Source of the DNA: Pseudomonas putida
Lineage (GTDB): Bacteria > Pseudomonadota > Gammaproteobacteria > Pseudomonadales > Pseudomonadaceae
Reading direction: 5' to 3'
NCBI RefSeq assembly: GCF_004357765.1
Contig: NZ_SMTE01000013.1
Coordinates: 62,001 to 126,000 of the forward strand
DNA length: 64,000 nucleotides
In this document: one piece after another, positions 22,710-32,926 of the stretch
Layout: the number at the start of each line of letters is the position of its first letter
How positions within the stretch are numbered: position 1 is the stretch's first letter
Notes under the pieces: generated by a model
The model's input: only the letters and a program-made list of their open reading frames with translations
Database searches by the model: none
What the model was told of the DNA's origin: nothing
Made by a program: the position numbers and the translations under genes

Positions 22710-23642
22710 TCAGGCCTCGGCTTTGTAGTTGTAGCCAATCGGGTGCGGCAGGTTGCGGGCCTTGGCCAGCTCGATCTGCTTCTGCCGGTCGATGGCGCTG
22801 CGCCGGGTCTTCTCGCTCAGGCTGTCCCAGCAGTGCGGGCAACTCACGCCTGGCGAATAGTGCTCGGACGCGCGGTCGGCAGCGTCGATCGGGTGGCGGC
22901 AGGCATGGCACTGGTCGTATTCGCCTTCGCTGAGGTCGTGGCGCACCGTCACGCGGTTGTCGAAGACGAAGCAGTCGCCATCCCACAGGCTCTCTTCCTG
23001 AGGCACTTCCTCGAAGTATTTGAGGATGCCCCCTTTGAGATGATAGACCGCTTCGAAGCCCTCACCGAGCATGTAGCTCGAGGCTTTTTCGCAACGGATG
23101 CCGCCGGTGCAGAACATCGCCACCTTCTTGTGCTTGCTCGGGTCGAAGTTGGCCTTGATGTACTCGGGAAACTCGCGGAAGGTCTCGGTCTTGGGATCGA
23201 CGGCGCCCTTGAAGGTGCCAATGGCCACCTCGTAGTCGTTGCGGGTGTCGATCAGCAGCACTTCCGGGTCGCTGATCAGCGCGTTCCAATCCTTGGGCTC
23301 GACGTAGGTGCCGACCTGCTGGTTGGGGTCCACGCCTGGCACGCCGAGGGTGACGATCTCTTTCTTGAGCTTGACCTTGGTGCGGTAGAACGGCTGTTCG
23401 TCGCAGTACGATTCCTTGTGGTCGACATCCACCAGGCGCGGGTCGCTGCGCAGCCAGGCAAGCAGCGCGTCGATGCCTTCACGGCTGGCCGAAACGGTGC
23501 CGTTGATGCCTTCGTTGGCCAGCAGCAGGGTGCCTTTGACGCCATTGTCGAGCATGGTCTTGAGCAGGGGTTCGCGCAGTTCGACGTAGTCTTCCAGGGT
23601 GACGAACTTGTACAGCGCCGCGACGACGATCGGTTGGGACAT
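22710..23642 (-). CDS. trhO: tRNA uridine(34) hydroxylase
   Basis: 310 residues. Rhodanese-domain enzyme (YceA) that forms 5-hydroxyuridine at the tRNA wobble position using oxygen. The N-terminal acylphosphatase-like domain has [15 protein letters not shown], the rhodanese domain has [14 protein letters not shown], and the catalytic Cys is in [13 protein letters not shown] near residue 180. A Cys-rich C-terminal segment (CHACRHP, SCPHC) follows. It is first in a tight minus-strand group with the DsbA-like and ABC genes. Confidence 0.95.
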   Translation of the reverse strand: MSQPIVVAALYKFVTLEDYVELREPLLKTMLDNGVKGTLLLANEGINGTVSASREGIDALLAWLRSDPRLVDVDHKESYCDEQPFYRTKVKLKKEIVTLGVPGVDPNQQVGTYVEPKDWNALISDPEVLLIDTRNDYEVAIGTFKGAVDPKTETFREFPEYIKANFDPSKHKKVAMFCTGGIRCEKASSYMLGEGFEAVYHLKGGILKYFEEVPQEESLWDGDCFVFDNRVTVRHDLSEGEYDQCHACRHPIDAADRASEHYSPGVSCPHCWDSLSEKTRRSAIDRQKQIELAKARNLPHPIGYNYKAEA

Positions 23643-23696
23643 GAAGCGGTATCTCCAGGTGGTTGCCCTCGTAAGGGGCGGACCGGGTTTGACATG

Positions 23697-23728
23697 AAAA
23701 GCCAGGGGGCCGCGATGCGGCCCCCTGG
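23697..23728 (-). terminator. Rho-independent terminator after bolA
   Basis: A perfect 12-bp stem CCAGGGGGCCGC/GCGGCCCCCTGG with a GAT loop is followed on the minus strand by CTTTTC. It separates the DUF2059-bolA unit from trhO. Confidence 0.9.
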
Positions 23729-23763
23729 GATGTTGCGAATTCTACCAGAACGGTAGAGAGGAT

Positions 23764-24060
23764 TCAGTGCCCGCCGCCGGCACACACCGGCGAGGCAGGC
23801 GCCGCGCCGACCTTGGCCCACTCCTCGGCGGTATAGGTATGAATGGCCAGGGCATGGATCTCACCCATCAGCTCACCCATGGTGGCGTAGACCTTCTGGT
23901 GACGCTTGACGCTGTTGAGCCCGGCGAACTGCTCGCTGACGATCACCGCCTTGTAGTGGGTCTCCTGGCCACGGCTGTGCATGTGGCTTTCGTTGAGCAC
24001 TTCAAGGTGTTGCGGGGCCAGCGCGGCCAATTGTTGCTCAATGCGTTGCTGCATGGTCAT
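23764..24060 (-). CDS. bolA: BolA-family protein
   Basis: 98 residues. BolA fold with LEVLNESHMHSRGQETHYKAVI near 20-41, the invariant His of VKRHQKVYA and a C-terminal helix IHALAIHTYTAEEW. BolA proteins work with monothiol glutaredoxins in iron-sulfur handling and affect cell shape under stress. A short Cys/Gly tail (CAGGGH) follows the fold. It begins 10 nt after the DUF2059 gene, so the two form one unit, closed by the terminator at 23697. Confidence 0.93.
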   Translation of the reverse strand: MTMQQRIEQQLAALAPQHLEVLNESHMHSRGQETHYKAVIVSEQFAGLNSVKRHQKVYATMGELMGEIHALAIHTYTAEEWAKVGAAPASPVCAGGGH

Positions 24061-24070
24061 CGGCGGTCAC

Positions 24071-24595
24071 TCACTTCTTGGTCGGGGCGGCTGCCTTGCC
24101 GGCGTTCGGGTCGAGTTCCTTGGTCATGTCCTCGAGCAGCTTGTTCACCACTGGTACTGCAGGTTCCAGGCTCTGCTGGGTCAACTGAGCCGACTGCTGG
24201 GTGACCTTGGGCATCTCGCGCAGGACTTTCTTGCCCAGGGGCGATTCATAGAATTTGACCAGATCCTTGAGCTCTTGCTCGGTGAAGGTCTTGGTGTACA
24301 GGTCGACCATTTTCGGCTTGAGCTTGTTCCAGCCGATGGCGTTGTCCAGCGCGGCGTTGGCTTTGGCCTGGTAGCTCTCGAGCACCGGTTGCTTGGAGGC
24401 AGGGGCCTTGGTCTGGGCGAACCGCTGGGCGAACATCTGCTGGACCTGCATGTACACCGGGGTACCCAGCTTGTCGGCATTGGCCAGGGTCAGGAATTTC
24501 TCGGCAGCAGCGTTGTGGCTGGAAGTGGCAGCGAGGACCTGGCCGCTGGCACAGGCCAGGGCGACGGCAGCACAGAGGACACGGAGACGGGTCAT
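24071..24595 (-). CDS. Secreted DUF2059 protein
   Basis: 174 residues. A signal peptide (about 1-22, cleaving after QVLA) leads into a helical DUF2059 domain: LYTKTFTEQELKDLVKFYESPLGKKVL. Function is unknown; it should be periplasmic. The start at 24595 has AAGGAATTGC upstream, and the frame extends 33 codons further into the fumC promoter region. Divergent from fumC and 10 nt before bolA. Confidence 0.85.
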   Translation of the reverse strand: MTRLRVLCAAVALACASGQVLAATSSHNAAAEKFLTLANADKLGTPVYMQVQQMFAQRFAQTKAPASKQPVLESYQAKANAALDNAIGWNKLKPKMVDLYTKTFTEQELKDLVKFYESPLGKKVLREMPKVTQQSAQLTQQSLEPAVPVVNKLLEDMTKELDPNAGKAAAPTKK

Positions 24596-24747
24596 TGCAA
24601 TTCCTTCGAAAGAGGGAGGGGGTACCTCAGAGAGGAGCATTCTGCGCCGTGGTGGCGAAGTGCTCAAGTGGCACGACATGCGATTGAACCGCACTGTCGA
24701 ATCAGGGCCTAAACTGCGATTTCGAACACTTAAGGAGTGAGCGCAGC

Positions 24748-26142
24748 ATGAGCCGTATCGAGACAGACAGCTTAGGCCAGGTCGAAGTTCCTGAGGACGC
24801 CTACTGGGGCGCCCAGACCCAGCGGTCGCTGATCAACTTCGCCATCGGCAAGGAACGCATGCCGCTTCCGGTGCTGCACGCCCTGGCGCTGGTGAAAAAG
24901 GCCGCGGCACGGGTCAACGACCGCAATGGCGACCTGCCTGCCGATATCGCCCGGCTGATCGAACAGGCCGCCGACGAAGTGCTCGCAGGCGAACACGACG
25001 ACCAGTTCCCGCTGGTGGTGTGGCAAACCGGCAGCGGCACCCAGAGCAACATGAACGTCAACGAGGTGATCGCCGGACGCGCCAACGAGCTGGCCGGCCA
25101 GGGACGCGGCGGCAAGACGCCGGTGCACCCCAACGACCACGTCAACCGCTCGCAGAGCTCCAACGACTGTTTCCCCACCGCCATGCACATCGCCGCCGCC
25201 GAGGCCGTGCACAATCAGTTGCTGCCGGCGATCGCCGAATTGTCGTCGGGGCTCGCCGAACTGGCGGCGCGCCATCATCAACTGGTCAAGACCGGTCGCA
25301 CGCACATGATGGATGCCACGCCGATCACCTTCGGTCAGGAGATCTCGGCCTTCGTCGCTCAGCTCGACTACGCCCAGCGAGCCATCCGCGCCACCCTGCC
25401 GGCGGTGTGCGAGCTGGCCCAGGGCGGTACTGCCGTGGGCACGGGCCTCAACGCCCCGCACGGCTTCGCCGAAGCCATCGCCGCCGAGCTGGCGGCGCTG
25501 TCCGGGCTGCCGTTCGTGACCGCACCCAACAAGTTCGCCGCCCTCGCCGGCCACGAGCCACTGACCAGCCTCGCTGGCGCCTTGAAAACACTGGCGGTGG
25601 CGTTGATGAAGATCGCCAACGACCTGCGCCTGCTCGGCTCGGGGCCGCGTGCCGGATTGGCCGAGGTACGCCTGCCGGCCAACGAGCCGGGCAGCTCGAT
25701 CATGCCGGGCAAGGTCAACCCGACCCAGTGCGAAGCCCTGTCGATGCTGGCTTGCCAGGTGCTGGGCAACGACGCCGCGATCGGCTTCGCCGCCAGCCAG
25801 GGGCATTTGCAATTGAACGTGTTCAAGCCGGTGATCATTCATAATCTGCTGCAATCGATCACTCTGCTCGCCGATGGCTGTCGCAACTTCCAGCAGCATT
25901 GCGTGGCGGGGATCGAGCCCGATGCCGAGCAGATGGCGGCGCACTTGGAGCGTGGCTTGATGCTGGTGACGGCCCTCAATCCGCACATCGGCTACGACAA
26001 GGCCGCGGAAATCGCCAAGAAGGCCTATGCCGAAGGCAAGACCCTGCGTGAGGCGGCGCTGGAGTTGCAGTACCTGAGCAACGAACAGTTCGACCAGTGG
26101 GTGCGACCGGAGAACATGCTGGCGCCGGGGGGCAAGGGTTGA
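24748..26142 (+). CDS. fumC: Class II fumarate hydratase
   Basis: 464 residues. Interconverts fumarate and malate without an iron-sulfur cluster. Superfamily signature [11 protein letters not shown] near 315, substrate-binding [14 protein letters not shown] and [15 protein letters not shown], and [11 protein letters not shown]. The start [15 protein letters not shown] follows AAGGAGTGAGC, a strong ribosome site. The gene ends at the near-perfect REP hairpin (26155-26200). Confidence 0.97.
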   Translation: MSRIETDSLGQVEVPEDAYWGAQTQRSLINFAIGKERMPLPVLHALALVKKAAARVNDRNGDLPADIARLIEQAADEVLAGEHDDQFPLVVWQTGSGTQSNMNVNEVIAGRANELAGQGRGGKTPVHPNDHVNRSQSSNDCFPTAMHIAAAEAVHNQLLPAIAELSSGLAELAARHHQLVKTGRTHMMDATPITFGQEISAFVAQLDYAQRAIRATLPAVCELAQGGTAVGTGLNAPHGFAEAIAAELAALSGLPFVTAPNKFAALAGHEPLTSLAGALKTLAVALMKIANDLRLLGSGPRAGLAEVRLPANEPGSSIMPGKVNPTQCEALSMLACQVLGNDAAIGFAASQGHLQLNVFKPVIIHNLLQSITLLADGCRNFQQHCVAGIEPDAEQMAAHLERGLMLVTALNPHIGYDKAAEIAKKAYAEGKTLREAALELQYLSNEQFDQWVRPENMLAPGGKG

Positions 26143-26154
26143 GCGCTAGGTAGC

Positions 26155-26200
26155 CAGTACCGGCCTCTTCGCGGGCAAGCCCGCGAAGAGGCCGGTACTG
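26155..26200. repeat. Perfect 22-bp REP palindrome between fumC and the DMT permease
   Basis: CAGTACCGGCCTCTTCGCGG... (26155-26176) and its exact inverse (26179-26200) are separated by AA. It consists of a REP dyad extended symmetrically outward. It sits between the convergent fumC and permease genes and could serve both as a transcript end, although it lacks a T-run. Confidence 0.88.
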
Positions 26201-26204
26201 ACCA

Positions 26205-27167
26205 TCACAGAACTTGACCTAACCGCGCCTTCCGCGCCCGCCAACCGGCCACCAGCGATGGCCCCAAAGCCACCAACGCCGACCCCAGCACCACCGTCAC
26301 CGCCCCCAGATACCCCAAGCCATTGAGGCCCTCGGCCTGCACGTACTCAGGCCAGACCCAGGCCGCCAGCGCCACGGCCACCAGGGTCACCAGCGGCGTC
26401 AGCGCCAATGTCGCACTCACCCGCGAGGCCTCCCAGTGCGCCAGAGCCTCGGCGAATGCGCCATAGGCCACCAGAGTATTCAGGCAACAGGCCAGCAACA
26501 GCCAGCCCTGCACCGGGGTCAGTTGCAAGACCTCCAGCGGGTGCACCCAGGGGGTGAGCAGCAGCGCGCAACTCAGGTAGATCACCATCATCACCTGCTG
26601 CGAATGCCAGACCGTCAGTAGCTGTTTCTGACTCAAGGCGTAGAACACCCAGATGCTGGTCGCCAGGACGATGGTCAACACACCCGTGGTATAGGCACCC
26701 AGCGAGGTCAGCAGCTCTTCCAGGCGCTGGTTGAAGAACAGCCCGAAGCCACCCAACAGCACCAGCAGGCCGATACCCTGCCCCAGGCTGAAACGCTCCT
26801 TGAAGACGAACACACTGGCCACCAGCAACAGCACCGGGCCAAGCTGCACCACCAGTTGCGCGGTACCAGGGCTGAGCAGATTCAGGCCAACCAGGTACAG
26901 CACGTAGTTACCCATCAGCCCGCACACGGCCACCAGCACCAAGCCCTTGCCCTTGCGTCCCAGTGCCTGCACCGACGGCAGCCGACGCTTGGCGCGCAAC
27001 CAGATGAACAGCAGCCCTCCGGACACCAGCAGGCGATACCAGGTGACGGTGATCGGATCCATCACCTGAAGCACCTGCTTGAGCTTGATCGGCAGGATGC
27101 CCCAGAGCAATGCCGTCAGAAGTGCCAGCAGCAGGCCGTGGATCCAGCGTCCGGAAGTGATGTGCAT
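26205..27167 (-). CDS. EamA/DMT-family inner-membrane permease
   Basis: 320 residues with about ten hydrophobic segments in two EamA halves: LLLALLTALLWGILPIK at the N-terminus and LATSIWVFYALSQKQ opening the second half. RhaT/RarD-like sugar, amino acid or metabolite exporters belong here; the substrate cannot be read. It is monocistronic, convergent with fumC, with a 115-bp gap to the PPK2 gene in which no gene is seen. Confidence 0.85.
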   Translation of the reverse strand: MHITSGRWIHGLLLALLTALLWGILPIKLKQVLQVMDPITVTWYRLLVSGGLLFIWLRAKRRLPSVQALGRKGKGLVLVAVCGLMGNYVLYLVGLNLLSPGTAQLVVQLGPVLLLVASVFVFKERFSLGQGIGLLVLLGGFGLFFNQRLEELLTSLGAYTTGVLTIVLATSIWVFYALSQKQLLTVWHSQQVMMVIYLSCALLLTPWVHPLEVLQLTPVQGWLLLACCLNTLVAYGAFAEALAHWEASRVSATLALTPLVTLVAVALAAWVWPEYVQAEGLNGLGYLGAVTVVLGSALVALGPSLVAGWRARKARLGQVL

Positions 27168-27282
27168 GGTGCCCTCGTGTCGACCCGTGATGGGGGGTAG
27201 CGAGATTCTAAGGGCTGGAAGGGAAAATACCGGAGAAAAGAATTCATCAGGTCATTCCTTGGGGGCAGGATCAGACAAACAT

Positions 27283-28776
27283 CTACTTCTTATCCTTGGC
27301 AAACGCTGCTTCCAGCGCCTCATTGATGGTGCGCAGCACCTTGACCCGCGCCCAGCGCTTGTCATTGGCCTCGACCAACGTCCACGGCGCGATCTCGGTG
27401 CTGGTGCGATCGACCATGTCGCCCACGGCCTGGGTGTACTCGTCCCACTTGTCGCGGTTGCGCCAGTCGTCCTCGGTGATCTTGTAGCGCTTGAACGGCG
27501 TTGCCTCGCGCTCCTCGAAACGCTCCAGCTGGGTCTGTTGGTCGATCGCCAGCCAGAACTTGACCAGCACGCCCCCGGCATTCACCAGTTGCTCTTCGAA
27601 ATCGTTGATCTCGCCGTAGGCGCGCATCCAGTCGATCGGCGCGCAGAAGCCCTCGACCCGCTCGACCAGCACCCGCCCATACCAGGAGCGGTCGAAGATG
27701 GTGAACTTGCCTCGGGCTGGCATGTGCCGCCAGAAACGCCAGAGGTACGGCTGGGCGAGCTCCTCCTGAGTGGGCGCGGCGATCGGTACGATGCGGTACT
27801 GACGTGGGTCGAGCGCGGCAGCCACGCGGCGGATGGCACTGCCCTTGCCGGCAGCGTCATTGCCTTCGAACACCGCAATCAGGGCGTGCTTGCGCATGTG
27901 CTTGTGGCGCAGCAACCCGGCCAGGCGCGCCTGCTCGGTCACCAGTTGTTCCTGGTAGTCGGCCTTGTCCAGGCGCAGGGTCATGTCCAGGGCACCGAGC
28001 AGGCTGCGCTGATCGATGCTGCGGCCCAGCGGTGCAATATTGCCCTGGTGCTTGCCCTTGGGGTTGCTGGCCAACGCGGCTTGCAGGCTTTCGAGCAGGA
28101 TACGCCCGACCGCCAGGCTGCGGTAATTCGGGTCGACGCCCTCGACCACGTGCCAGGGCGCATAGTCGCGGCTGGTCCGGCGCAGTACCCGCTCGCCGAA
28201 GCGCACGAAGCGGTCGTAGGTTCGCGACTGCTGCCAGTCCAGCGGGCTGATCCGCCAGCTGTGCAGCGGGTCGTCCTTGAGCGCCTTGAGCCGCGCCTTC
28301 ATCTGTTTCTTCGACAGATGGAACCAGAACTTGATGATCAGCGCGCCTTCGTCGCAGAGCATCTGCTCCAGGCGCTCGGCCCCGGTGATCGCCTGGTCGA
28401 GCACGGCATCCTTGAACTGACCGTGCACCCGGCCCTGGATCATCTGGCTGTACCAGTTGCCGAAGAACACCCCCATCCGGCCCTTCGGTGGCAGGGCCCG
28501 CCAGTAGCGCCAGGCGGGTGGGCGAGCCAGTTCCTCGTCGGTCTGCTGGTCGAAGGTGAGCACGTCGATCATGCGCGGATCCATCCACTCGTTGAGCAGC
28601 TTGACCGTCTCGCCCTTGCCGGCACCCTCGACGCCGTTGATCAGTACGATCACCGGAAACCGCGCCTGCTGCTTGAGCTCGTATTGCGCCTCGAGCAGGG
28701 CCTCGCGCAGGGCGGGCACCTCGGCGTCGTAGGTGTCCTTGTCAATGCTGTGACCGATTTCCGCAGATTCGAACAT
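27283..28776 (-). CDS. pap: Polyphosphate:AMP phosphotransferase (PPK2 class II)
   Basis: 497 residues with two fused PPK2 domains. The first Walker A, GVEGAGKGE, is near 48-56; the second, GNDAAGKGS, is near 303. Each is followed by a LID-type RxxxR-rich stretch and a Walker B-like FDRSWYGR in the second half. Two-domain PPK2 proteins of this length phosphorylate AMP to ADP using polyphosphate. The start MFESAEIGHSID at 28776 has GGGAG upstream; earlier codons lie in the divergent mnmC promoter region. Confidence 0.88.
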   Translation of the reverse strand: MFESAEIGHSIDKDTYDAEVPALREALLEAQYELKQQARFPVIVLINGVEGAGKGETVKLLNEWMDPRMIDVLTFDQQTDEELARPPAWRYWRALPPKGRMGVFFGNWYSQMIQGRVHGQFKDAVLDQAITGAERLEQMLCDEGALIIKFWFHLSKKQMKARLKALKDDPLHSWRISPLDWQQSRTYDRFVRFGERVLRRTSRDYAPWHVVEGVDPNYRSLAVGRILLESLQAALASNPKGKHQGNIAPLGRSIDQRSLLGALDMTLRLDKADYQEQLVTEQARLAGLLRHKHMRKHALIAVFEGNDAAGKGSAIRRVAAALDPRQYRIVPIAAPTQEELAQPYLWRFWRHMPARGKFTIFDRSWYGRVLVERVEGFCAPIDWMRAYGEINDFEEQLVNAGGVLVKFWLAIDQQTQLERFEEREATPFKRYKITEDDWRNRDKWDEYTQAVGDMVDRTSTEIAPWTLVEANDKRWARVKVLRTINEALEAAFAKDKK

Positions 28777-28926
28777 GCTGGGCTCCCTCGATGGATAAGC
28801 AAGACTAGCGGAATCCTGGCGGCTGGCGTCAAGCTGGCAGATGCAAGAAACAGCCGGCCGTGCCACCATTTGCGCCTTTAATCACCGCGTGCAGCTTCGC
28901 GCTTGCCACTTTCAGCGAAACCCGCC

Positions 28927-30900
28927 ATGTCCGCACCCACCCTTCTCCAGCATGCCCAGATCGACTGGGACGACCAGGGCCGCCCCCACTCGCGGCAATA
29001 CGACGACGTCTATTTCTCGAAGAACGAAGGGACCGAGGAAACCCGGCATGTGTTCCTCGACCAGACCGGCCTGGCCGAACGCTTCGCCAACCTGGCGCCG
29101 CATACCAGCCTGGTGATCGGCGAAACCGGCTTCGGCACCGGCATGAACTTCTTCTGTGCCTGGCAGCTGTTCGCCGAGCGGGCACCCAACGAGGCCCGGC
29201 TGCATTTCGTCAGTGTCGAGAAATTCCCTCTCGCCCCCGACGACTTGGCCCGCGCGGTGCGCCTGTGGCCGGAGCTATCAGCGTTCAGCGAGCCGCTGCT
29301 GGCGCAATATGTGGCGGTGCACCCAGGCTTCCAACAGTTCACCTTCGACCAGGGCCGGGTCACCCTGACCCTGCTGGTGGGCGATGTACTGGAGCAACTG
29401 CCCCAGCTCGATGCGCGCATCGATGTGTGGTTTCTCGACGGTTTCGCCCCGGCCAAGAACCCCGACATGTGGACCCCCGAACTGTTCGCGCAACTGGCGC
29501 GGCTGTCGCGCCCTGGCACTGCGCTGGGCACCTTCACCACCACCGGCTGGGTCCGACGAGGGCTGATCGACGCAGGCTTCCGAATGAAAAAGGTGCCCGG
29601 CATCGGCAAGAAGTGGGAGGTGATGAGCGGCGAGTACATCGGCCAGCCCCACCCTGCCGCTACCGCGCCGTGGTATGCCCGCCCCGGGATACCCGCAGGC
29701 CCGCGGCAGGCGCTGGTGATTGGCGCCGGCCTGGCGGGCAGCGCCACGGCCGCCAGCCTTGCCGCACGCGGTTGGCAGGTGAGCGTGCTGGAACGCCACG
29801 ATGCCCCCGCCCGCGAAGCCTCCGGCAACCCCCAGGGGGTGCTGTACCTCAAGCTGTCGGCGCATGGCACAGCGTTGTCGCAGATGATCCTGTCCGGTTT
29901 CGGCTACACCCGGCGTCAGCTCGAACGACTGCAACAGGGCCGCGACTGGGAAGCCTGCGGCGTGCTGCAGCTGGCCTTCGACAGCAAGGAAGCCGAGCGC
30001 CAGAACAAGCTGGCCGAAGCCTTCGACCCCAGTCTGCTGCAGGTACTGACCCACAGCGAAGCCGAGACGATCGCCGGGGTGGCGCTGCCGGCTGGCGGCT
30101 TGTTCTATCCCGAGGGGGGCTGGGTGCACCCGCCGGCCCTGTGCCAGGCACAACTGCAGCACCCTAATATCCGCCTGCTGCCGCACCAGCAGGTGCTGGC
30201 GCTGCGCAAGGTCGATGGCCTGTGGCAGGCCTGGGACGGCGAACGGTTGTTGGCCAGCGCGCCCGTGGTGGTGCTGGCTACCGCTGCCGAGGTACGGCAT
30301 TTCGAGGCCTGCGCGCAGTTGCCGCTCAAGCGCATCCGTGGGCAAATCACCCGGCTGCCGGCAACGCCCGCCAGCCGAGCGTTGCGCACCGTCGTGTGCG
30401 CCGAGGGCTATGTGGCGCCGCCACGGGGTGACGAGCATACCCTGGGGGCCAGTTTCGACTTTCATAGTGAAGACCTGGAACCAACCGTGGCCGAGCATCA
30501 GGGCAACCTGGCCCTGCTGAACGAGATTTCCACCGACCTCGCCCAACGTCTGGGCGGCCACGCGCTGGACGCCGGACACCTGCAGGGACGTGCGGCGTTC
30601 CGCTGCACCAGTCCCGATTACCTGCCGATCGTCGGACCGCTGGCCGATTCGACCGCGTTCGCCGAGGCTTACGCGGTGCTTGGCAAAGATGCACGCCAAG
30701 TGCCGGAGGTGCCCTGCCCCTGGCTGGACGGCTTGTATGTGAACAGCGGGCATGGCTCGCGCGGACTGATCACCGCGCCGCTGAGCGGCGAGCTGATCGC
30801 GGCATGGGTCAATGACGAGCCGTTGCCACTGCCGCGTGCGGTGGCCGAAGCGTGTCACCCGAACCGCTTTGCATTGCGCAGGTTGATTCGCGGGAAATGA
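28927..30900 (+). CDS. mnmC: Bifunctional tRNA 5-methylaminomethyl-2-thiouridine biosynthesis protein
   Basis: 657 residues. The N-terminal SAM methyltransferase (about 1-245, GETGFGTGMNFF at about 65-76, WFLDGFAPAKNPDMW) performs the last step to mnm5s2U. The C-terminal FAD domain (from about 258: ALVIGAGLAGSATA) removes the carboxymethyl group from cmnm5s2U. YFSKNEGTEETRHVFL near the start and GHGSRGLITAP near the end are family signatures. The start at 28927 is chosen by homology; an ATG eight codons upstream is also in frame. Confidence 0.96.
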   Translation: MSAPTLLQHAQIDWDDQGRPHSRQYDDVYFSKNEGTEETRHVFLDQTGLAERFANLAPHTSLVIGETGFGTGMNFFCAWQLFAERAPNEARLHFVSVEKFPLAPDDLARAVRLWPELSAFSEPLLAQYVAVHPGFQQFTFDQGRVTLTLLVGDVLEQLPQLDARIDVWFLDGFAPAKNPDMWTPELFAQLARLSRPGTALGTFTTTGWVRRGLIDAGFRMKKVPGIGKKWEVMSGEYIGQPHPAATAPWYARPGIPAGPRQALVIGAGLAGSATAASLAARGWQVSVLERHDAPAREASGNPQGVLYLKLSAHGTALSQMILSGFGYTRRQLERLQQGRDWEACGVLQLAFDSKEAERQNKLAEAFDPSLLQVLTHSEAETIAGVALPAGGLFYPEGGWVHPPALCQAQLQHPNIRLLPHQQVLALRKVDGLWQAWDGERLLASAPVVVLATAAEVRHFEACAQLPLKRIRGQITRLPATPASRALRTVVCAEGYVAPPRGDEHTLGASFDFHSEDLEPTVAEHQGNLALLNEISTDLAQRLGGHALDAGHLQGRAAFRCTSPDYLPIVGPLADSTAFAEAYAVLGKDARQVPEVPCPWLDGLYVNSGHGSRGLITAPLSGELIAAWVNDEPLPLPRAVAEACHPNRFALRRLIRGK

Positions 30901-30921
30901 AGGGGTGGGTTTGGGGTGGTC

Positions 30922-30972
30922 GCTTGAGAGGTGCAGCGGCGCTCGATCTCCGCGCCGCTGCACCTCTCAAGC
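30922..30972. repeat. Perfect 21-bp inverted repeat, GGAGATCGAGCGC family, after mnmC
   Basis: Arms at 30922-30942 and 30952-30972 are exact inverse copies (GCTTGAGAGGTGCAGCGGCGC) around the loop TCGATCTCC. Of the five loci this has the longest perfect stem. It begins 22 bp after the mnmC stop and has no T-run. Confidence 0.9.
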
Positions 30973-31135
30973 CAACACCCCGCGATCCACTACGCAATCT
31001 CAACAACCACCAACCCCATAGCCCTCTCCTGCTTATAACAGATCGATCTAAAACTCCCCGGTTGCATATAGGTCAGTTTCTTAAGGTACCCTGTAAGGGA
31101 CACCACCTCCCCAACGGAAAAACCGGTAAGGACTT

Positions 31136-32923
31136 ATGTGCGGATTAGCAGGAGAGTTACGTTTCACCCCCATCGATCAAGCCCCACGCCCGGCCGACCT
31201 GGCCGCGGTGGAGCGAATAACCCATCATCTGGCACCCCGCGGCCCCGACGCCTGGGGCTTCCATAGCCAGGGCCCGATTGCCCTCGGCCATCGCCGGCTG
31301 AAGATCATGGACCTGTCCGACGGCTCGGCCCAGCCGATGGTCGACAACACCCTGGGCCTGTCGCTGGCGTTCAACGGCGCCATCTACAACTTCCCCGAGC
31401 TGCGCCAGGAACTGCAGGACCTGGGCTACACCTTCTGGTCCGACGGCGACACCGAAGTGCTGCTCAAGGGCTACCACGCCTGGGGCGACGCGTTGCTGCC
31501 CAAGCTCAACGGCATGTTCGCCCTGGCCATCTGGGAACGCGATACCCAACGCCTGTTCCTGGCTCGCGACCGCCTCGGCGTCAAACCGCTGTACCTGTCG
31601 CGCAACGGCGAACGCCTGCGTTTCGCCTCGACCCTGCCGGCACTGCTCAAGGGTGGCGACATCGACCCGGTGCTCGACCCGGTAGCACTCAATCACTACC
31701 TCAACTTCCACGCCGTGGTGCCGGCGCCGCGCACCCTGCTGGCCAATGTGCAGAAGCTCGAACCCGGCACCTGGATGCGCATCGACCGCCACGGTGAGGT
31801 CGAGCGCCAGACCTGGTGGGAACTGCAATACGGCCCCAACCCGGACGAGCGTGAACTTGACCTGGAAGGCTGGACCACCCGCGTGCTCGATGCCACCCGC
31901 GATGCCGTGGCTATCCGCCAGCGCGCAGCGGTCGACGTCGGCGTGCTGCTCTCCGGTGGCGTCGATTCGAGCCTGCTGGTCGGCTTGCTGCGTGACGTGG
32001 GGGTCGACGACCTGTCCACCTTCTCGATCGGCTTCGAAGATGCCGGCGGCGAGCGCGGCGACGAGTTCCAGTACTCCGACCTGATCGCCAAGCACTATGG
32101 CACCCGCCACCATCAACTGCGTATCGCCGAACACGAGATCATCGAGCAATTGCCCGCGGCCTTCCGCGCCATGAGCGAACCGATGGTCAGCCACGACTGC
32201 ATCGCCTTCTACCTGCTGTCGCGAGAAGTGGCCAAGCATTGCAAGGGCGTGCAGAGCGGCCAGGGTGCCGACGAACTGTTCGCCGGCTACCACTGGTATC
32301 CGCAAGTCGATGGCGCCGCCGACCCTTACGCTGCTTATCGCGACGCGTTCTTCGACCGCAGCCATGCCGAATACCGCGACACCGTGCAAGCCCCGTGGCT
32401 GCTGGAAACCGACGCTGCCGGTGATTTCGTCCGCGAGCATTTCGCCCGCCCCGGCGCGCCGGAAGCAGTGGACAAGGCACTGCGCCTGGACAGCACGGTG
32501 ATGCTGGTCGACGACCCGGTCAAACGTGTCGACAACATGACCATGGCCTGGGGCCTTGAAGCGCGCACGCCATTCCTCGACTACCGCCTGGCCGAACTGT
32601 CGGCACGTATTCCAGGGCGCTTCAAGCTGCCCGACGGCGGCAAGCATGTGCTCAAGCAAGCCGCACGGCGGGTCATCCCCCATGAGGTCATCGACCGCAA
32701 GAAGGGCTACTTCCCGGTGCCTGGCCTCAAGCACCTGGAGGGTGCGACCCTGGGTTGGGTCCGCGAACTGCTGACCGACCCGAGCCAGGACCGGGGCATT
32801 TTCAATCCGGCGATGATCGACCGACTGCTGAGCAACCCACACGGCCAGCTCACCCCTCTGCGCGGCTCCAAGCTGTGGCAATTGGCGGCCCTGAACCTGT
32901 GGCTCAGCGAACAAGGAATCTGA
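31136..32923 (+). CDS. asnO: N-acetylglutaminylglutamine amidotransferase (asparagine synthase family)
   Basis: 595 residues. Class II glutamine amidotransferase: Cys2 nucleophile after Met removal (MCGLAGELRF), with APRGPDAWGFH and LAFNGAIYN. The synthetase domain has the PP-loop LSGGVDSS near 271 and SGQGADELFAGY. It amidates N-acetylglutaminylglutamine to NAGGN, a compatible solute made under osmotic stress. The neighbouring synthetase (ngg) and M42 gene match the NAGGN cluster described in Pseudomonas and Sinorhizobium and rule out ordinary asnB. AAGGAC precedes the ATG. It ends 3 nt before ngg. Confidence 0.92.
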   Translation: MCGLAGELRFTPIDQAPRPADLAAVERITHHLAPRGPDAWGFHSQGPIALGHRRLKIMDLSDGSAQPMVDNTLGLSLAFNGAIYNFPELRQELQDLGYTFWSDGDTEVLLKGYHAWGDALLPKLNGMFALAIWERDTQRLFLARDRLGVKPLYLSRNGERLRFASTLPALLKGGDIDPVLDPVALNHYLNFHAVVPAPRTLLANVQKLEPGTWMRIDRHGEVERQTWWELQYGPNPDERELDLEGWTTRVLDATRDAVAIRQRAAVDVGVLLSGGVDSSLLVGLLRDVGVDDLSTFSIGFEDAGGERGDEFQYSDLIAKHYGTRHHQLRIAEHEIIEQLPAAFRAMSEPMVSHDCIAFYLLSREVAKHCKGVQSGQGADELFAGYHWYPQVDGAADPYAAYRDAFFDRSHAEYRDTVQAPWLLETDAAGDFVREHFARPGAPEAVDKALRLDSTVMLVDDPVKRVDNMTMAWGLEARTPFLDYRLAELSARIPGRFKLPDGGKHVLKQAARRVIPHEVIDRKKGYFPVPGLKHLEGATLGWVRELLTDPSQDRGIFNPAMIDRLLSNPHGQLTPLRGSKLWQLAALNLWLSEQGI

Positions 32924-32926
32924 CCG

